Origin: an uncultured Flavobacteriaceae bacterium
GTDB lineage: Bacteria; Bacteroidota; Bacteroidia; Flavobacteriales; Flavobacteriaceae
DNA length: 64,000 nt
Assembly (NCBI GenBank): GCA_943787295.1
Contig: CALSLW010000001.1
Span: forward strand, 124,001-188,000
Reading direction: 5' to 3'
The notes under the pieces were generated by a model. It was not told the origin of the DNA. It did no database searches and saw only the letters and a program-made list of their open reading frames with translations. Shown one piece after another: positions 50,966 to 59,798 of this stretch (its first letter is position 1; every line of letters starts with the position of its first letter). Made by a program: the position numbers and the translations under genes.

Positions 50966-51259
50966 AAGCAGGTCTCTTATCGCTGCCCGCCAATGGCGGG
51001 GAGAGGAAAGTCCGGACACCATAGAGCAGTATAGCGGGTAACACCCGTCGTTCGCCCTGGCGAATAGGACAAGTGCAACAGAAAGAATGTACAGGTTAAG
51101 CTGTAGTGAAACCAGGTAAACTCTATACGGTGCAACGCCAAGTATATCTGCGCTTAAGAGCGGCTCGTTCAAGTAGAAGGGTAGGCGGTTTGAACCCATG
51201 AGTAATTGTGGGTCTAGATAAATGATAAGACACGACAGAATCCGGCTTATGGCCTGCTT
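50966..51259 (+). ncRNA. rnpB: RNase P RNA (class A)
   Basis: The catalytic RNA that removes tRNA 5' leaders. The ends pair (AAGCAGGTC at 50966-50974 with GGCCTGCTT at 51251-51259, helix P1). The conserved core shows GAGGAAAGTCCGGAC near the 5' end and ACAGAATCCGGCTTATGG near the 3' end, with AGTGCAACAGAAAGAA and GAAACCAGGTAAACTC (the central core) between them. P1 is followed by a T-run (terminator). It is about 294 bases, compact for the class. It is divergent from dnaX and its 3' end meets the rsmD stop. Confidence 0.95.
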
Positions 51260-51262
51260 TTT

Positions 51263-51811
51263 TTATTCTTCTTCTGTTAAAGCAAAAAAACTAAATCGAC
51301 TGCTGCCATAGATGCGATCTTCATAGCACAAAGGGTGTTCTGACAAATTTAAATGGCTATCGTGTTCAATGACTAAAAGTCCCTCTTTACTGAGCCAATT
51401 ATTGTCTAACAGCTGCGCTGCTATAGTCAATAATTGGTCCTTTGTAAAAGCATAAGGTGGATCTGCAAAGATAAAGTCAAACGTTCCTGCTGGCTGATTC
51501 AAAAAGCGTTCAACAGAATTTTTAATCACTGTAATTGGCATATTAAAAGACTGTGCCGTTTGATCGATAAAATAAACACAGTGTTTGTTTTGATCGACTG
51601 CGGTCAGCTGTTGCACCCCTCTTGAGGCTAATTCAAAAGAAATGTTTCCTGTTCCAGAAAAAAGATCAAGGGTTTTGATTTCGTCCCAGTGGAAGTGATT
51701 GTTTAGAATGTTAAATAGCGCTTCTTTAGCACGGTCTGTGGTAGGACGAACCGGAAGTTGCTTTGGCGCTTTTAAGCGCCTACCTTTAAAAGCTCCAGAG
51801 ATAATTCTCAT
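51263..51811 (-). CDS. rsmD: 16S rRNA (guanine966-N2)-methyltransferase RsmD
   Basis: A 182-residue SAM enzyme modifying G966 of 16S rRNA. It starts MRIISGAFKGRRLKAP and has RPTTDRAKEALFNIL, motif I DLFSGTGNISFELASRG and the catalytic motif DFIFADPPYAF (DPPY). The final region GLLVIEHDSHLNL is typical. It overlaps DUF3822 by 4 bases and so is co-translated with it, an arrangement usual in Flavobacteriia. Confidence 0.94.
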   Translation of the reverse strand: MRIISGAFKGRRLKAPKQLPVRPTTDRAKEALFNILNNHFHWDEIKTLDLFSGTGNISFELASRGVQQLTAVDQNKHCVYFIDQTAQSFNMPITVIKNSVERFLNQPAGTFDFIFADPPYAFTKDQLLTIAAQLLDNNWLSKEGLLVIEHDSHLNLSEHPLCYEDRIYGSSRFSFFALTEEE

Positions 51812-52575
51812 GCTGGAAAAAAAGATTGGAAAAAAGGCGCAGGGTGGTTGGCATCTACTGCTGGAAATTGTGGATCGAGATAATCAATGCTAGCATGAAA
51901 CTCTTGAACCCCTTGATAATATTCGCTATACTTGATATAACGGCCTAAAAAGTAAAGGTTGAATTGATCTGGCTTTAAAAAGAATTGCTCTGTGACATAG
52001 AAGAGATAATACAAAAAATCATCTGCATTTTTGTGAGAGAAAGTATTCTGTACCAGTAATTGTCCACCTTGAAAAAGCATAAGATCAAAATCATCTTTTC
52101 TAAGATGTATGAATAAGTTTTTTTTGGCTTTGCCAAAGGAAAAAGAGGACAACAAAGGCAATAAAGCAGCGCTTAAGTGATTGACTTTTAATGAAGGGTA
52201 AACTTCTTTAAAGAGGCTAATTAGAGTGCTGTTAGTAGGGAAAATGGAGGTTATGTCTAAGCTGTCGAGTGAGCGGTGTTCAAAAGTGCTGTCTGCGGGG
52301 AGATTGACGGCACCTTTAAAATAGTTTACGTTTTGTTGTTCTTCAAATAGGGGAGAAGGGACACAAACCGCTGGTTGATCCATAAAGATTAACTGCACCT
52401 CTTGCTGGGTCAATTGATGGTAATCCAGAAAACTCTTTAGAGATTCTTTAGTAGGGGTCTTTTCCTCTATAGGAAGGAAATGATGTTGATCAAGGGTACA
52501 AAAAGAAAATCCATCCTTGTTCACAAGGATGGATAAGTCATTTATAGTGATTTGCTTATTGTTTAGCTGCATCAA
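51808..52575 (-). CDS. DUF3822 family protein
   Basis: A 255-residue cytoplasmic protein with the family layout: an actin-like fold beginning NNKQITINDLSILVNKDGFS, then FCTLDQHHFLPIEEK, LLSSFSFGKAKKNLFIHLRK, FDLMLFQGGQLLVQNTFSHK and DDFLYYLFYVTEQFFLKPDQ. DUF3822 is found in Bacteroidota next to rsmD and has no known function; the fold resembles ASKHA proteins. It overlaps the membrane-anchored gene before it by 20 bases. Confidence 0.85.
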   Translation of the reverse strand: MMQLNNKQITINDLSILVNKDGFSFCTLDQHHFLPIEEKTPTKESLKSFLDYHQLTQQEVQLIFMDQPAVCVPSPLFEEQQNVNYFKGAVNLPADSTFEHRSLDSLDITSIFPTNSTLISLFKEVYPSLKVNHLSAALLPLLSSFSFGKAKKNLFIHLRKDDFDLMLFQGGQLLVQNTFSHKNADDFLYYLFYVTEQFFLKPDQFNLYFLGRYIKYSEYYQGVQEFHASIDYLDPQFPAVDANHPAPFFQSFFPA

Positions 52576-53206
52576 AAATAGTTGGCCAGTTACCGTTGGT
52601 ACTTACCTCTGTTAGAGAGCCTAATATTAATGCTGGACCGTTAACACCATCAACAGAAATCGTTTCGTTTTCTTGCTTTAGCAAGTCTTCATTTTGATCA
52701 AAAAGCACGATGTTTTTCGCTACTTTAACTTCAAATACTGGTACTTTATAACCGTTTTTATCGATGATTTGAGCTTTGATCTCAAAGGTTTTATCTTCTA
52801 CTCCTTTAATAGGTACAAAAGCCATTTGTTTGTATTCGTCAGATGTTCCAAAGAGAGAATCCTTCACAGGAACAGTTCCTAAAGTATCGATTACAACCAC
52901 TTCTTTTAACATATCAATACGGTAGGTTTTATCGTATTCTAAATAAGAAGAATCTCTTTTCTGGATCAAAGTGAAGATTCCTGTATCAACAAAAGCGACA
53001 AGGCTGTCAAAATTATTGGCAAAAACACCTTTTACATCTTTGTGTGCAATTTGCGCTTTGCGAATATCTTTCAAACGATTAATTACTTGAGCATAACGTT
53101 TGTTTTTAGTTTGGTTAAAGTTGATAGGTCCGTTGATAGAGTCATAAATCTTATAGCTAAAAAATACGATTAATATCCAAAGGACAGCTTGAGCGGCAAT
53201 CTTCAT
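52556..53206 (-). CDS. Membrane-anchored conserved flavobacterial protein
   Basis: A 216-residue protein with one N-terminal helix (AAQAVLWILIVFFSYKIYDS) and a soluble, probably periplasmic part containing NRLKDIRKAQIAHKDVKGVF, DSLVAFVDTGIFTLIQKRDS, GVEDKTFEIKAQIID and VFEVKVAKNIVLFDQNEDLL. The start of the soluble part resembles pilin-like or secretion-associated membrane proteins, but I cannot name a family. It begins the unit with DUF3822 and rsmD. Confidence 0.65.
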   Translation of the reverse strand: MKIAAQAVLWILIVFFSYKIYDSINGPINFNQTKNKRYAQVINRLKDIRKAQIAHKDVKGVFANNFDSLVAFVDTGIFTLIQKRDSSYLEYDKTYRIDMLKEVVVIDTLGTVPVKDSLFGTSDEYKQMAFVPIKGVEDKTFEIKAQIIDKNGYKVPVFEVKVAKNIVLFDQNEDLLKQENETISVDGVNGPALILGSLTEVSTNGNWPTIFDAAKQ

Positions 53207-53296
53207 TTTAAATTATTTTGTGTCAAACAAAACTACAATTTTTTTTTATTCGGAAAAGGTTTTGAGAAATGATTTATCTTTCAGGCAAAACACTTC

Positions 53297-54727
53297 ATGC
53301 AGGCCAGCGAATTTAACGCTTTATTAATCAAAAAATTCCCGTTTAAACCCACAGCGTCTCAGACCCTATGGATGAATGAAATGACGGAATTTATGTTTTA
53401 CGCAGAATCAAATACCGTTTTTGTATTAAAAGGTTATGCTGGAACGGGGAAATCAACTTCAATTGGGCACTTGGTTCGCTTTTTGCCAAAGATTGACAAG
53501 CGCTCTGTCTTAATGGCTCCTACAGGGCGGGCTGCAAAAGTAATGAGTGGCTATGCTGGAAAGAAAGCCTTTACAATTCACAAGCAAATATATTATACTA
53601 AAAGCGAGGGCGGCAGTGGAATGCAATTCACCCTTAAGCCCAATAAATTTAAAAACACCCTTTTTGTTGTGGACGAGGCCTCTATGATAGGGGATGATCG
53701 ACAAAACACTAAACTCTTTGAAAATGGGTCTCTATTAGGAGATTTGATGCAATATGTCGATGCTGGAACTAATTGTAAATTACTGTTGGTGGGTGATCCA
53801 GCACAGTTGCCGCCAGTGCATTTAAATTTGAGTCCGGCCCTTGATGGGGATTATCTCCTGCATGAATTTAATAAAGAGGTTGTTGAGTGTATACTTGAAG
53901 AAGTGGTGAGACAAAAGCTCAACTCGGGTATTTTGGCGAATGCCACCCATTTGCGATCCTTTTTAGAAGAATCTACTGGAACAGATTTTCAATTTGATGT
54001 AAGCGTTTGTTCAGATGTTGAACGCATGATAGAAGGCAACGCCATCCTTGAAGCACTAGAGGAATCTATTCGAAAGGAAGGTCTAGAAGAAACCGTTTTT
54101 ATCGTTCGCTCTAACAAGCGGGCGAACCTGTACAATCAACAAATTCGGCAGCGCATTTTGTTTTTAGAAGCCGAATTGTCTGTTGGAGATCAATTGATGG
54201 TCGTCAAGAATAATTACTTTTGGCTTGCGCCAGAATCTGCACCGGGCTTTATCGCCAATGGAGATTTGGTTAAAATTTTACGCATTCTTGATCACAAAGA
54301 TATCTATGATTTCCGCTTCGCGAAAGTGGAAGTCGCGATGGTCGATTATCCAGACGAGAAGCCTTTTGAGACCATGCTGTTAATCGATACACTTACTTCA
54401 GAAAGTCCTTCCTTAAGTTTTGAAGAAGGCAATAAGTTGTACCAAGCGGTCAACGAAGATTACAAGCATCTTACCACAAAATACAAACGCTTTATGGCGG
54501 TCAAAAACGACCCCTATTTCAATGCCTTACAGGTCAAGTATTCTTATGCGATTACTTGCCATAAGTCTCAGGGCGGTCAATGGAAAAAGGTTTTTGTAGA
54601 GCAACCTTATTTACCCGATGGGCCCTCTATCGCTTATTTTAGATGGTTATACACTGCGATCACAAGGGCAAAAGAGCAATTGTATTTGATAGGTTTTGGA
54701 AAGGAATACTTTCCTCCAGAGGATTAA
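53297..54727 (+). CDS. RecD/Pif1-like ATP-dependent DNA helicase
   Basis: A 476-residue superfamily 1 helicase. Motif I is LKGYAGTGKSTSIGHLVR, motif Ia LMAPTGRAAKVMS, motif II LFVVDEASMIGDD, motif III KLLLVGDPAQLPPV; motif V is SYAITCHKSQGGQWKKVF and motif VI is LYTAITRAKEQLYLIGFG. It has no N-terminal RecD extension, so it is a compact stand-alone helicase likely to act in DNA repair or replication restart. It is alone on the plus strand, followed 65 bases later by the acyltransferase. Confidence 0.9.
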   Translation: MQASEFNALLIKKFPFKPTASQTLWMNEMTEFMFYAESNTVFVLKGYAGTGKSTSIGHLVRFLPKIDKRSVLMAPTGRAAKVMSGYAGKKAFTIHKQIYYTKSEGGSGMQFTLKPNKFKNTLFVVDEASMIGDDRQNTKLFENGSLLGDLMQYVDAGTNCKLLLVGDPAQLPPVHLNLSPALDGDYLLHEFNKEVVECILEEVVRQKLNSGILANATHLRSFLEESTGTDFQFDVSVCSDVERMIEGNAILEALEESIRKEGLEETVFIVRSNKRANLYNQQIRQRILFLEAELSVGDQLMVVKNNYFWLAPESAPGFIANGDLVKILRILDHKDIYDFRFAKVEVAMVDYPDEKPFETMLLIDTLTSESPSLSFEEGNKLYQAVNEDYKHLTTKYKRFMAVKNDPYFNALQVKYSYAITCHKSQGGQWKKVFVEQPYLPDGPSIAYFRWLYTAITRAKEQLYLIGFGKEYFPPED

Positions 54728-54747
54728 GATTCCCTTAATTTTCGTCT

Positions 54748-54755
54748 TATATTTG
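54748..54755 (+). promoter_or_regulatory. -7 box before the acyltransferase gene
   Basis: TATATTTG is a perfect TAnnTTTG in the gap between the helicase and the acyltransferase gene, 37 bases before its ATG. The -33 element is weak. Confidence 0.5.
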
Positions 54756-54792
54756 TGAATCATAAAATTTTCAAAAGCCTAATACCTTCTCT

Positions 54793-55332
54793 ATGTTTCG
54801 ATTAATGGCACAATTTTTAGCCTTTAAAGTGTATAAGTTTTCACTAAAAGGAACTTTCCCTAGGGATAAAAAATATGTGATTGCAGTAGTGCCCCATACC
54901 AGTAATTGGGATTTTGTGATTGCCATAGGCGTGCGTACTTATCTAAAAGAACCCATACATTTTGTGGGAAAAAAAGAACTGTTTACCCCCTTTACCTCTT
55001 GGTTTTTTAAAGGCTTAGGCGGCATGCCGCTCAACCGAAAGAAAAACGAAAAAGTGGTCGATGCCATCGCTCGAATGTATGGAGAAGAAGACATATTTCG
55101 CATGGCCATCGCTCCAGAAGGCACCCGTAAAAAAGTAGACGAATGGAAAACCGGTTTTTATTATATCGCCGAAAAAGCTGGCGTCCCCATTTTACCGATC
55201 GCCTTTGATTGGCAAAACCGCGAGATGATTTTTCATCCACTGTTTACCCCCACAGGAGATAGGGAGAAAGATTTTGTTTATTTAAAGTCGCTATTTAAAG
55301 GCGTTGTAGGAAAAGTACCTGAATACTCTTAG
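54793..55332 (+). CDS. 1-acyl-glycerol-3-phosphate acyltransferase-like protein
   Basis: A 179-residue PlsC-fold protein. The acyltransferase motif HTSNWD (H-x4-D) lies in VVPHTSNWDFVIAIG at about residue 36, and motif III is MAIAPEGTRKKVDEWKTGFY with a glutamate next to the glycine. It acts at the membrane, adding an acyl chain to a glycerol- or lysophospholipid-type acceptor. It is short for a PlsC of phospholipid synthesis and matches the small 1-acyl-sn-glycerol-3-phosphate acyltransferase-like group of Flavobacteriia. It is convergent with yebC. Confidence 0.88.
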   Translation: MFRLMAQFLAFKVYKFSLKGTFPRDKKYVIAVVPHTSNWDFVIAIGVRTYLKEPIHFVGKKELFTPFTSWFFKGLGGMPLNRKKNEKVVDAIARMYGEEDIFRMAIAPEGTRKKVDEWKTGFYYIAEKAGVPILPIAFDWQNREMIFHPLFTPTGDREKDFVYLKSLFKGVVGKVPEYS

Positions 55333-55334
55333 GT

Positions 55335-56051
55335 TTATTCGCTGGTATCCATATTGTGGTAGACATTTTGTACATCGTCGTCTTCCTCAATTTTTTCAAT
55401 AAGTTTTTCGACCTCTTCTACTTGTTCAGCACTAAGCTTTGTCAAGGTTTGTGGGATGCGTTCAAAACCAGAAGACAAGATGTCAAATTCGCGATTTTCT
55501 AGTTCTTTTTGAATGCTGCCAAAGTTTTCAAAAGGGCCATAGAGTAAGATCCCATCTTCATCAGCGAAAACTTCTTCTACCCCAAAATCGATAAACTCTA
55601 GTTCTAACTCTTCTGGATCAATCCCTTCTGGATTAATGCGAAAGTTACAAGTGCGATCAAACATAAATTCTACTGAACCAGAAGTCCCTAAGTTCCCATT
55701 TGCTTTATTAAAATAGCTGCGAACATTGGCTACAGTACGGTTATTGTTATCTGTTGCGGTTTCAACTAATATCGCTATGCCATAAGGGGCATAGCCTTCA
55801 AATAAAACTTCTTTATAATTCTCTGTATTCTTGTCAGAGGCTTTTTTAATGGCACGCTCAACATTGTCTTTGGGCATGTTAGCCGCTTTAGCATTTTGAA
55901 TTACCGCACGCAGACGAGCGTTATTATCTGGATCTGGTCCACCTTCTTTAACAGCCATGACAATGTCTTTGCCAATACGAGTAAAGGTTTTTGCCATCGC
56001 AGACCAACGCTTCATTTTTCGTGCTTTTCTAAATTCAAAGGCTCTTCCCAT
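55335..56051 (-). CDS. yebC: YebC/PmpR-family transcriptional regulator
   Basis: A protein of 238 residues from ATG 56051 (MGRAFEFRKARKMKRWSAMA, the normal start of Bacteroidota members; an ATG at 56078 would lie at the -7 box). Features are FTRIGKDIVMAVKEGGPDPD, NMPKDNVERAIKKASDKN and GYAPYGIAILVETATDNNN. The family binds DNA or acts on ribosomes stalled at polyproline. It is preceded by a -7 box at 56076-56083. Confidence 0.93.
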   Translation of the reverse strand: MGRAFEFRKARKMKRWSAMAKTFTRIGKDIVMAVKEGGPDPDNNARLRAVIQNAKAANMPKDNVERAIKKASDKNTENYKEVLFEGYAPYGIAILVETATDNNNRTVANVRSYFNKANGNLGTSGSVEFMFDRTCNFRINPEGIDPEELELEFIDFGVEEVFADEDGILLYGPFENFGSIQKELENREFDILSSGFERIPQTLTKLSAEQVEEVEKLIEKIEEDDDVQNVYHNMDTSE

Positions 56052-56075
56052 TTGTAGTGTTTTTTTGAAGTGGAA

Positions 56076-56083
56076 CAAAGATA
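56076..56083 (-). promoter_or_regulatory. -7 box of the yebC promoter
   Basis: On the minus strand TATCTTTG, a perfect TAnnTTTG, about 25 bases before the chosen yebC start. It supports the start at 56051 over the one at 56078, since transcription would begin downstream of the latter. Confidence 0.5.
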
Positions 56084-56173
56084 AAAAACTTTAGGAAGTA
56101 GCTGAAGGGAATAAGAGCAGCCTTAACTATTTCTTCTGGATGGGTAAATTACCCAAAATATCACATGGATAGT

Positions 56174-57001
56174 TTAATCATTATCGGCTAGTGCGATATG
56201 AGAATCGTCAAGAATCTCTTCGCAGCTGGGAAGCAGGTGAGGAGGAAGTTTGTTCTCTTTAGGGAGCACTGCGATATAGCGCATATCGTTTGTAGTAAAA
56301 ACTTGTTTAAAGATCATTTTATCCCAGCCCCTTTTAGCCGCTAGGCGTTTATGGAAATCATAATGGGTGATTAAATCTTTTGTTCCCAAATGGAAAACAC
56401 CTGTTAATTGCTGGTTGATGATATAGTGAACTTGCTGGCACAACTTTCGATCACTATTGAGATTAATGATGGTATTGGGAAACACTTCGATGGGTTCGTT
56501 ATGCCCCATTTTTTCTTCCATTTCTTTAATTCTAGGCGAATGTAAACCAAAAATCATAGGCAAGCGCGCAATGACATATTTACTTGGGGCAAGTCGCATA
56601 ATGTCATTTTCGATTTTGATTTTTAAACGCCCATAGACACTTTCTGATAAGGTTTTGTCAAATTCATACGAGGGGTAATTATGAAAGGCATCATAGACAT
56701 TTGAAGAGGAGAGAAACATCAAACGGCAATCAAAGTATTTGCAGTGCTCAATAAGTTGTTGATGCAGGTCTATTTGATCGTCAAAAGGACCACGAACGGC
56801 AGAGATGATCAACCTTGGTTTAACTTTTTTTAAAACCTCATTGACATCTTCTTGAGTATGATCAAAGTGATAAAAGTGTTGATTCTTTTTGAATTGCTTA
56901 CTTGAATAATAAGTCGCATAGGTATTGAAATAGGGGCTGAGTTCTCTATAGAGCGCATTGCCGATAAACCCACTGCCACCTAAAATTAAAATGCGTTTCA
57001 A
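56174..57001 (-). CDS. NAD(P)-dependent sugar epimerase/reductase-like protein
   Basis: A 275-residue extended SDR of the dTDP-4-dehydrorhamnose reductase type: nucleotide motif LILGGSGFIGNALYREL at the N-terminus, MFLSSSNVYDAFHNYPSYEF in the middle, VYGRLKIKIENDIM with a YxxxK-like pattern, and KYVIARLPMIFG. No other sugar-nucleotide genes are near, so it is an isolated enzyme of unknown substrate. It follows gcvT on the minus strand with 6 bases between them. Confidence 0.8.
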   Translation of the reverse strand: MKRILILGGSGFIGNALYRELSPYFNTYATYYSSKQFKKNQHFYHFDHTQEDVNEVLKKVKPRLIISAVRGPFDDQIDLHQQLIEHCKYFDCRLMFLSSSNVYDAFHNYPSYEFDKTLSESVYGRLKIKIENDIMRLAPSKYVIARLPMIFGLHSPRIKEMEEKMGHNEPIEVFPNTIINLNSDRKLCQQVHYIINQQLTGVFHLGTKDLITHYDFHKRLAAKRGWDKMIFKQVFTTNDMRYIAVLPKENKLPPHLLPSCEEILDDSHIALADND

Positions 57002-57007
57002 ACTATG

Positions 57008-58099
57008 CTATTTTTGAGGAGTATAAAAGGGTAATTTAACCACCTTAGCGGCAAGAACTTTATTGCGTACTTGTATATGAATGCTTGTTCCAGGGATCGC
57101 TTTTGCGGTAGGTACATAGCCTAGTCCAATCGCTTTGTTTAAGGAAGGGGATTGCGTTCCAGAGGTTACCTGACCAATCACTGTCCCCTCTTTTGTAACG
57201 ATATCATGTCCTGTTCTAGGAATTCCACGATCGATTAATTCAAAGCCAACCAATTTATCTTTTGTTCCTTTTTCTTTTTGTTCGTTGATGCTTTCTGCGT
57301 TGACAAAAGCAGTAGCGGGACGTGTGACCCAGCCTAGACCTGCAGCGATAGGTGAACTGCTGTCATTGATTTCGTTTCCGTATAAACAGTAGCCCATTTC
57401 TAAACGCAGGGTGTCTCTAGCCGCTAAACCGATGGCTTGCACCCCAAAGGTTGCTCCCACCTTAAAAATCGCTTCCCATAACTGGGCGACCACATCATTC
57501 TTACAGTAAATTTCTACTCCGCCAGAACCAGTATAGCCTGTTGTGGCAACAATAATATTTTCTAACCCTGCAAAAGTAGTGGTGGTGTGACCATAAAAAG
57601 GTAGACTGGCTAAATCGAAGTCGGTTAATTCTTGCATAGCTTCAATGGCTTTTGGGCCTTGAACGGCCAAAAGGGAATAGTCCTCTGAAGCATTGGTAAG
57701 TTTTGCCTTAAAACTACTGTTGAGGGCGCTAATCCATGCCCAATCTTTATCGATATTTGAGGCATTGACTACTAAAAGGTATTTTTCCACGGCTAATTGA
57801 TAAACAATTAAATCATCAACAATTCCCCCTTCTTTATTAGGGAAATAATTGTACTGCGCTTTTCCAGGGACAAGTTTGCTTATATCATTACTACAAGCGT
57901 GTTGTAATAAAGCTAAGGCAGCGGGTCCTTCTACAAAAAACTCGCCCATGTGTGAAACATCAAAAACACCTAATTTTTCTCTAACACAGTGATGTTCTTC
58001 TTTAATGCTACTATAACTCACCGGCATTTCAAATCCTCCAAAAGCAACCATTTTTGCCCCCAGAGAATGATGAAGTTGATTCAATACAGTTTTTTTCAT
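57008..58099 (-). CDS. gcvT: Aminomethyltransferase (glycine cleavage T protein)
   Basis: Releases ammonia from the aminomethyl-lipoyl H protein and passes the carbon to tetrahydrofolate. The protein has 363 residues from ATG 58099 ([20 protein letters not shown]); a start two codons upstream is also possible. Typical motifs are [64 protein letters not shown] and [19 protein letters not shown]. The rest of the system (gcvP, gcvH) is elsewhere; lpd at 27 kb could be the L protein. The short 5' region has no room for a glycine riboswitch. Confidence 0.96.
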   Translation of the reverse strand: MKKTVLNQLHHSLGAKMVAFGGFEMPVSYSSIKEEHHCVREKLGVFDVSHMGEFFVEGPAALALLQHACSNDISKLVPGKAQYNYFPNKEGGIVDDLIVYQLAVEKYLLVVNASNIDKDWAWISALNSSFKAKLTNASEDYSLLAVQGPKAIEAMQELTDFDLASLPFYGHTTTTFAGLENIIVATTGYTGSGGVEIYCKNDVVAQLWEAIFKVGATFGVQAIGLAARDTLRLEMGYCLYGNEINDSSSPIAAGLGWVTRPATAFVNAESINEQKEKGTKDKLVGFELIDRGIPRTGHDIVTKEGTVIGQVTSGTQSPSLNKAIGLGYVPTAKAIPGTSIHIQVRNKVLAAKVVKLPFYTPQK

Positions 58100-58178
58100 A
58101 GTCATTTATTTAAAAGCACTAAATTGGTCGCTAAATTAGCTATTTTAAGACTGCTTTTTTTGATTAAATACAATACTT

Positions 58179-59798
58179 ATGCACAAATACAGCCTTCTTT
58201 TTTACGTTTTATTACTCTTTAATTCCTTTCAATTATTAGGGCAAGCCAAAGTTCCTTCAGAAGAATCTTTAGCCTTTCATCAAAGTAGGAGAGATGCTTT
58301 AAGGGAAAAATTACCGCCCAATAGTGTTGCTGTTGTTTTTTCAAATCCTACTAGAAATCGGGCAAACGATGTGGACTATGTCTATCATCAAGACCCAAAC
58401 TTTTTCTATCTAACAGGATGGCGTGAACCTCAATCCGTTTTATTGGTTTATTCTTCAGATCAACAAGATGATAAAGGAGCTTTTAAAGAGAAGATATACA
58501 TCCAAGAGCGCGATGCCAGTGCAGAACAATGGAATGGTTACCGTTTAGGCGTAGAAGGTGCCCAAAAGATGGGATTTGACCGTGTAGCTTTACGCAGTGA
58601 TTTTGTGCAAAATCCGCCTAGTTTTGAAGCTTTTGATGAAGTCTTGATTGTTGATTTTCAAAACGATGAACGCGATTTAGCTGGTGATCCATATGATTTA
58701 TACCAATTGAAAAAGACCTTTAAGAAGGCTATCAATTTCCCAGCAGATTTTAAGCGCGTTCAATATCAAATTCAACAATCTATTCGCACGGTAACGCCAG
58801 AAAATTTTGCCCGTTTAAAAAGCTATGTTGAGTGGCAAATAGGGAGAGACGCCAGTCTTTTAGAAGATCAAATTATCAAAGATTTTGTTGCCTTAGAAAC
58901 CCTTGAAGTGCCGGCAGATCTTAAAATGCAAACCGCCTTTGTACTAAAAGATTACATCTTTGATGTTGAAAAATTAGAACAAATCATGGGAGACCTTCGC
59001 GAAGTAAAAGCTCCATTTGAGTTAAAACAACTAAAACGAGCGATTGAGATTTCTGCCATTGGTCAAGTGGAAGTGATGAAGGCTTTACACCCAGAGATGT
59101 CAGAAAGAGAAGTGCAGGGGATTCACGAATATGTCTTTAAAAAATATGGCGCTGCCTATGAGGGGTATCCATCGATCGTAGGGGCAGGAAACAATGCTTG
59201 TGTTTTGCACTATATCGAAAACAGTGACAACCCATCAGAAACAGATTTGATGTTGATGGATTTAGGAGCAGAGTATGAAGGTTATACCGCAGATGTTACC
59301 CGTACCTTACCGGTCAAAGGAACCTTTACAGAAGAACAGCGTTTGCTTTATCAAATTGTTTATGATGCACAAGAGGCAGGGATTGCTAAATCTGTCATTG
59401 GTGCTACAACCAGAGAGGTGACAAAAATCACCCAAGAAGTAGTAACCAAAGGTTTAATGGATTTAGACATCATCACAGAGGCCAGCGAATTTAGACGCTA
59501 TTACCCTCACGGTGCAGCACACCATATAGGATTAGATGTTCACGATTTAAGCAATTATGGTCCATTACCAGAAAATTCAATTATAACAGTAGAGCCAGGG
59601 ATTTATATCCCTAAGAATAGCCCTTGCGATCCTAAATGGTGGGGTATAGGGATTCGAATTGAAGATGATATCTTGATTACAAAAGAAGGGCCAGTCAATC
59701 TTTCTGCAGGAGCGCCTAGAGCGTGGGATGAGATTGAAACTATGATGGCACAACCCAGTCCGTTAGACAGTTTTAGTTTACCTGAATTGTCGAATTAA
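58179..59798 (+). CDS. M24-family Xaa-Pro aminopeptidase, exported
   Basis: A 539-residue aminopeptidase P-like enzyme with a signal peptide (MHKYSLLFYVLLLFNSFQLLGQ). An AMP N-terminal domain (FLTGWREPQSVLLVY) precedes the pita-bread domain. The metal ligands are Asp and Asp in MLMDLGAEYEGYTADVTRTL, His in PHGAAHHIGLDVHD, Glu in ITVEPGIYIP and Glu in GIRIEDDILIT. It removes N-terminal residues before proline in the periplasm or outside the cell. Its 3' end overlaps the convergent thrC by 4 bases. Confidence 0.92.
   Translation: MHKYSLLFYVLLLFNSFQLLGQAKVPSEESLAFHQSRRDALREKLPPNSVAVVFSNPTRNRANDVDYVYHQDPNFFYLTGWREPQSVLLVYSSDQQDDKGAFKEKIYIQERDASAEQWNGYRLGVEGAQKMGFDRVALRSDFVQNPPSFEAFDEVLIVDFQNDERDLAGDPYDLYQLKKTFKKAINFPADFKRVQYQIQQSIRTVTPENFARLKSYVEWQIGRDASLLEDQIIKDFVALETLEVPADLKMQTAFVLKDYIFDVEKLEQIMGDLREVKAPFELKQLKRAIEISAIGQVEVMKALHPEMSEREVQGIHEYVFKKYGAAYEGYPSIVGAGNNACVLHYIENSDNPSETDLMLMDLGAEYEGYTADVTRTLPVKGTFTEEQRLLYQIVYDAQEAGIAKSVIGATTREVTKITQEVVTKGLMDLDIITEASEFRRYYPHGAAHHIGLDVHDLSNYGPLPENSIITVEPGIYIPKNSPCDPKWWGIGIRIEDDILITKEGPVNLSAGAPRAWDEIETMMAQPSPLDSFSLPELSN

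Noticed and set aside
50877-51199. Upstream extension of dnaX to 51044 and an open frame at 50942-51199 on the minus strand
   Set aside because: Both run through the antisense of the RNase P RNA gene; the RNA signature and its promoter are clear, and dnaX has its normal start at 50876.
57950-58178. Glycine riboswitch before gcvT
   Set aside because: Only about 75 bases separate gcvT from the divergent peptidase start and none of the paired glycine-aptamer features are visible.
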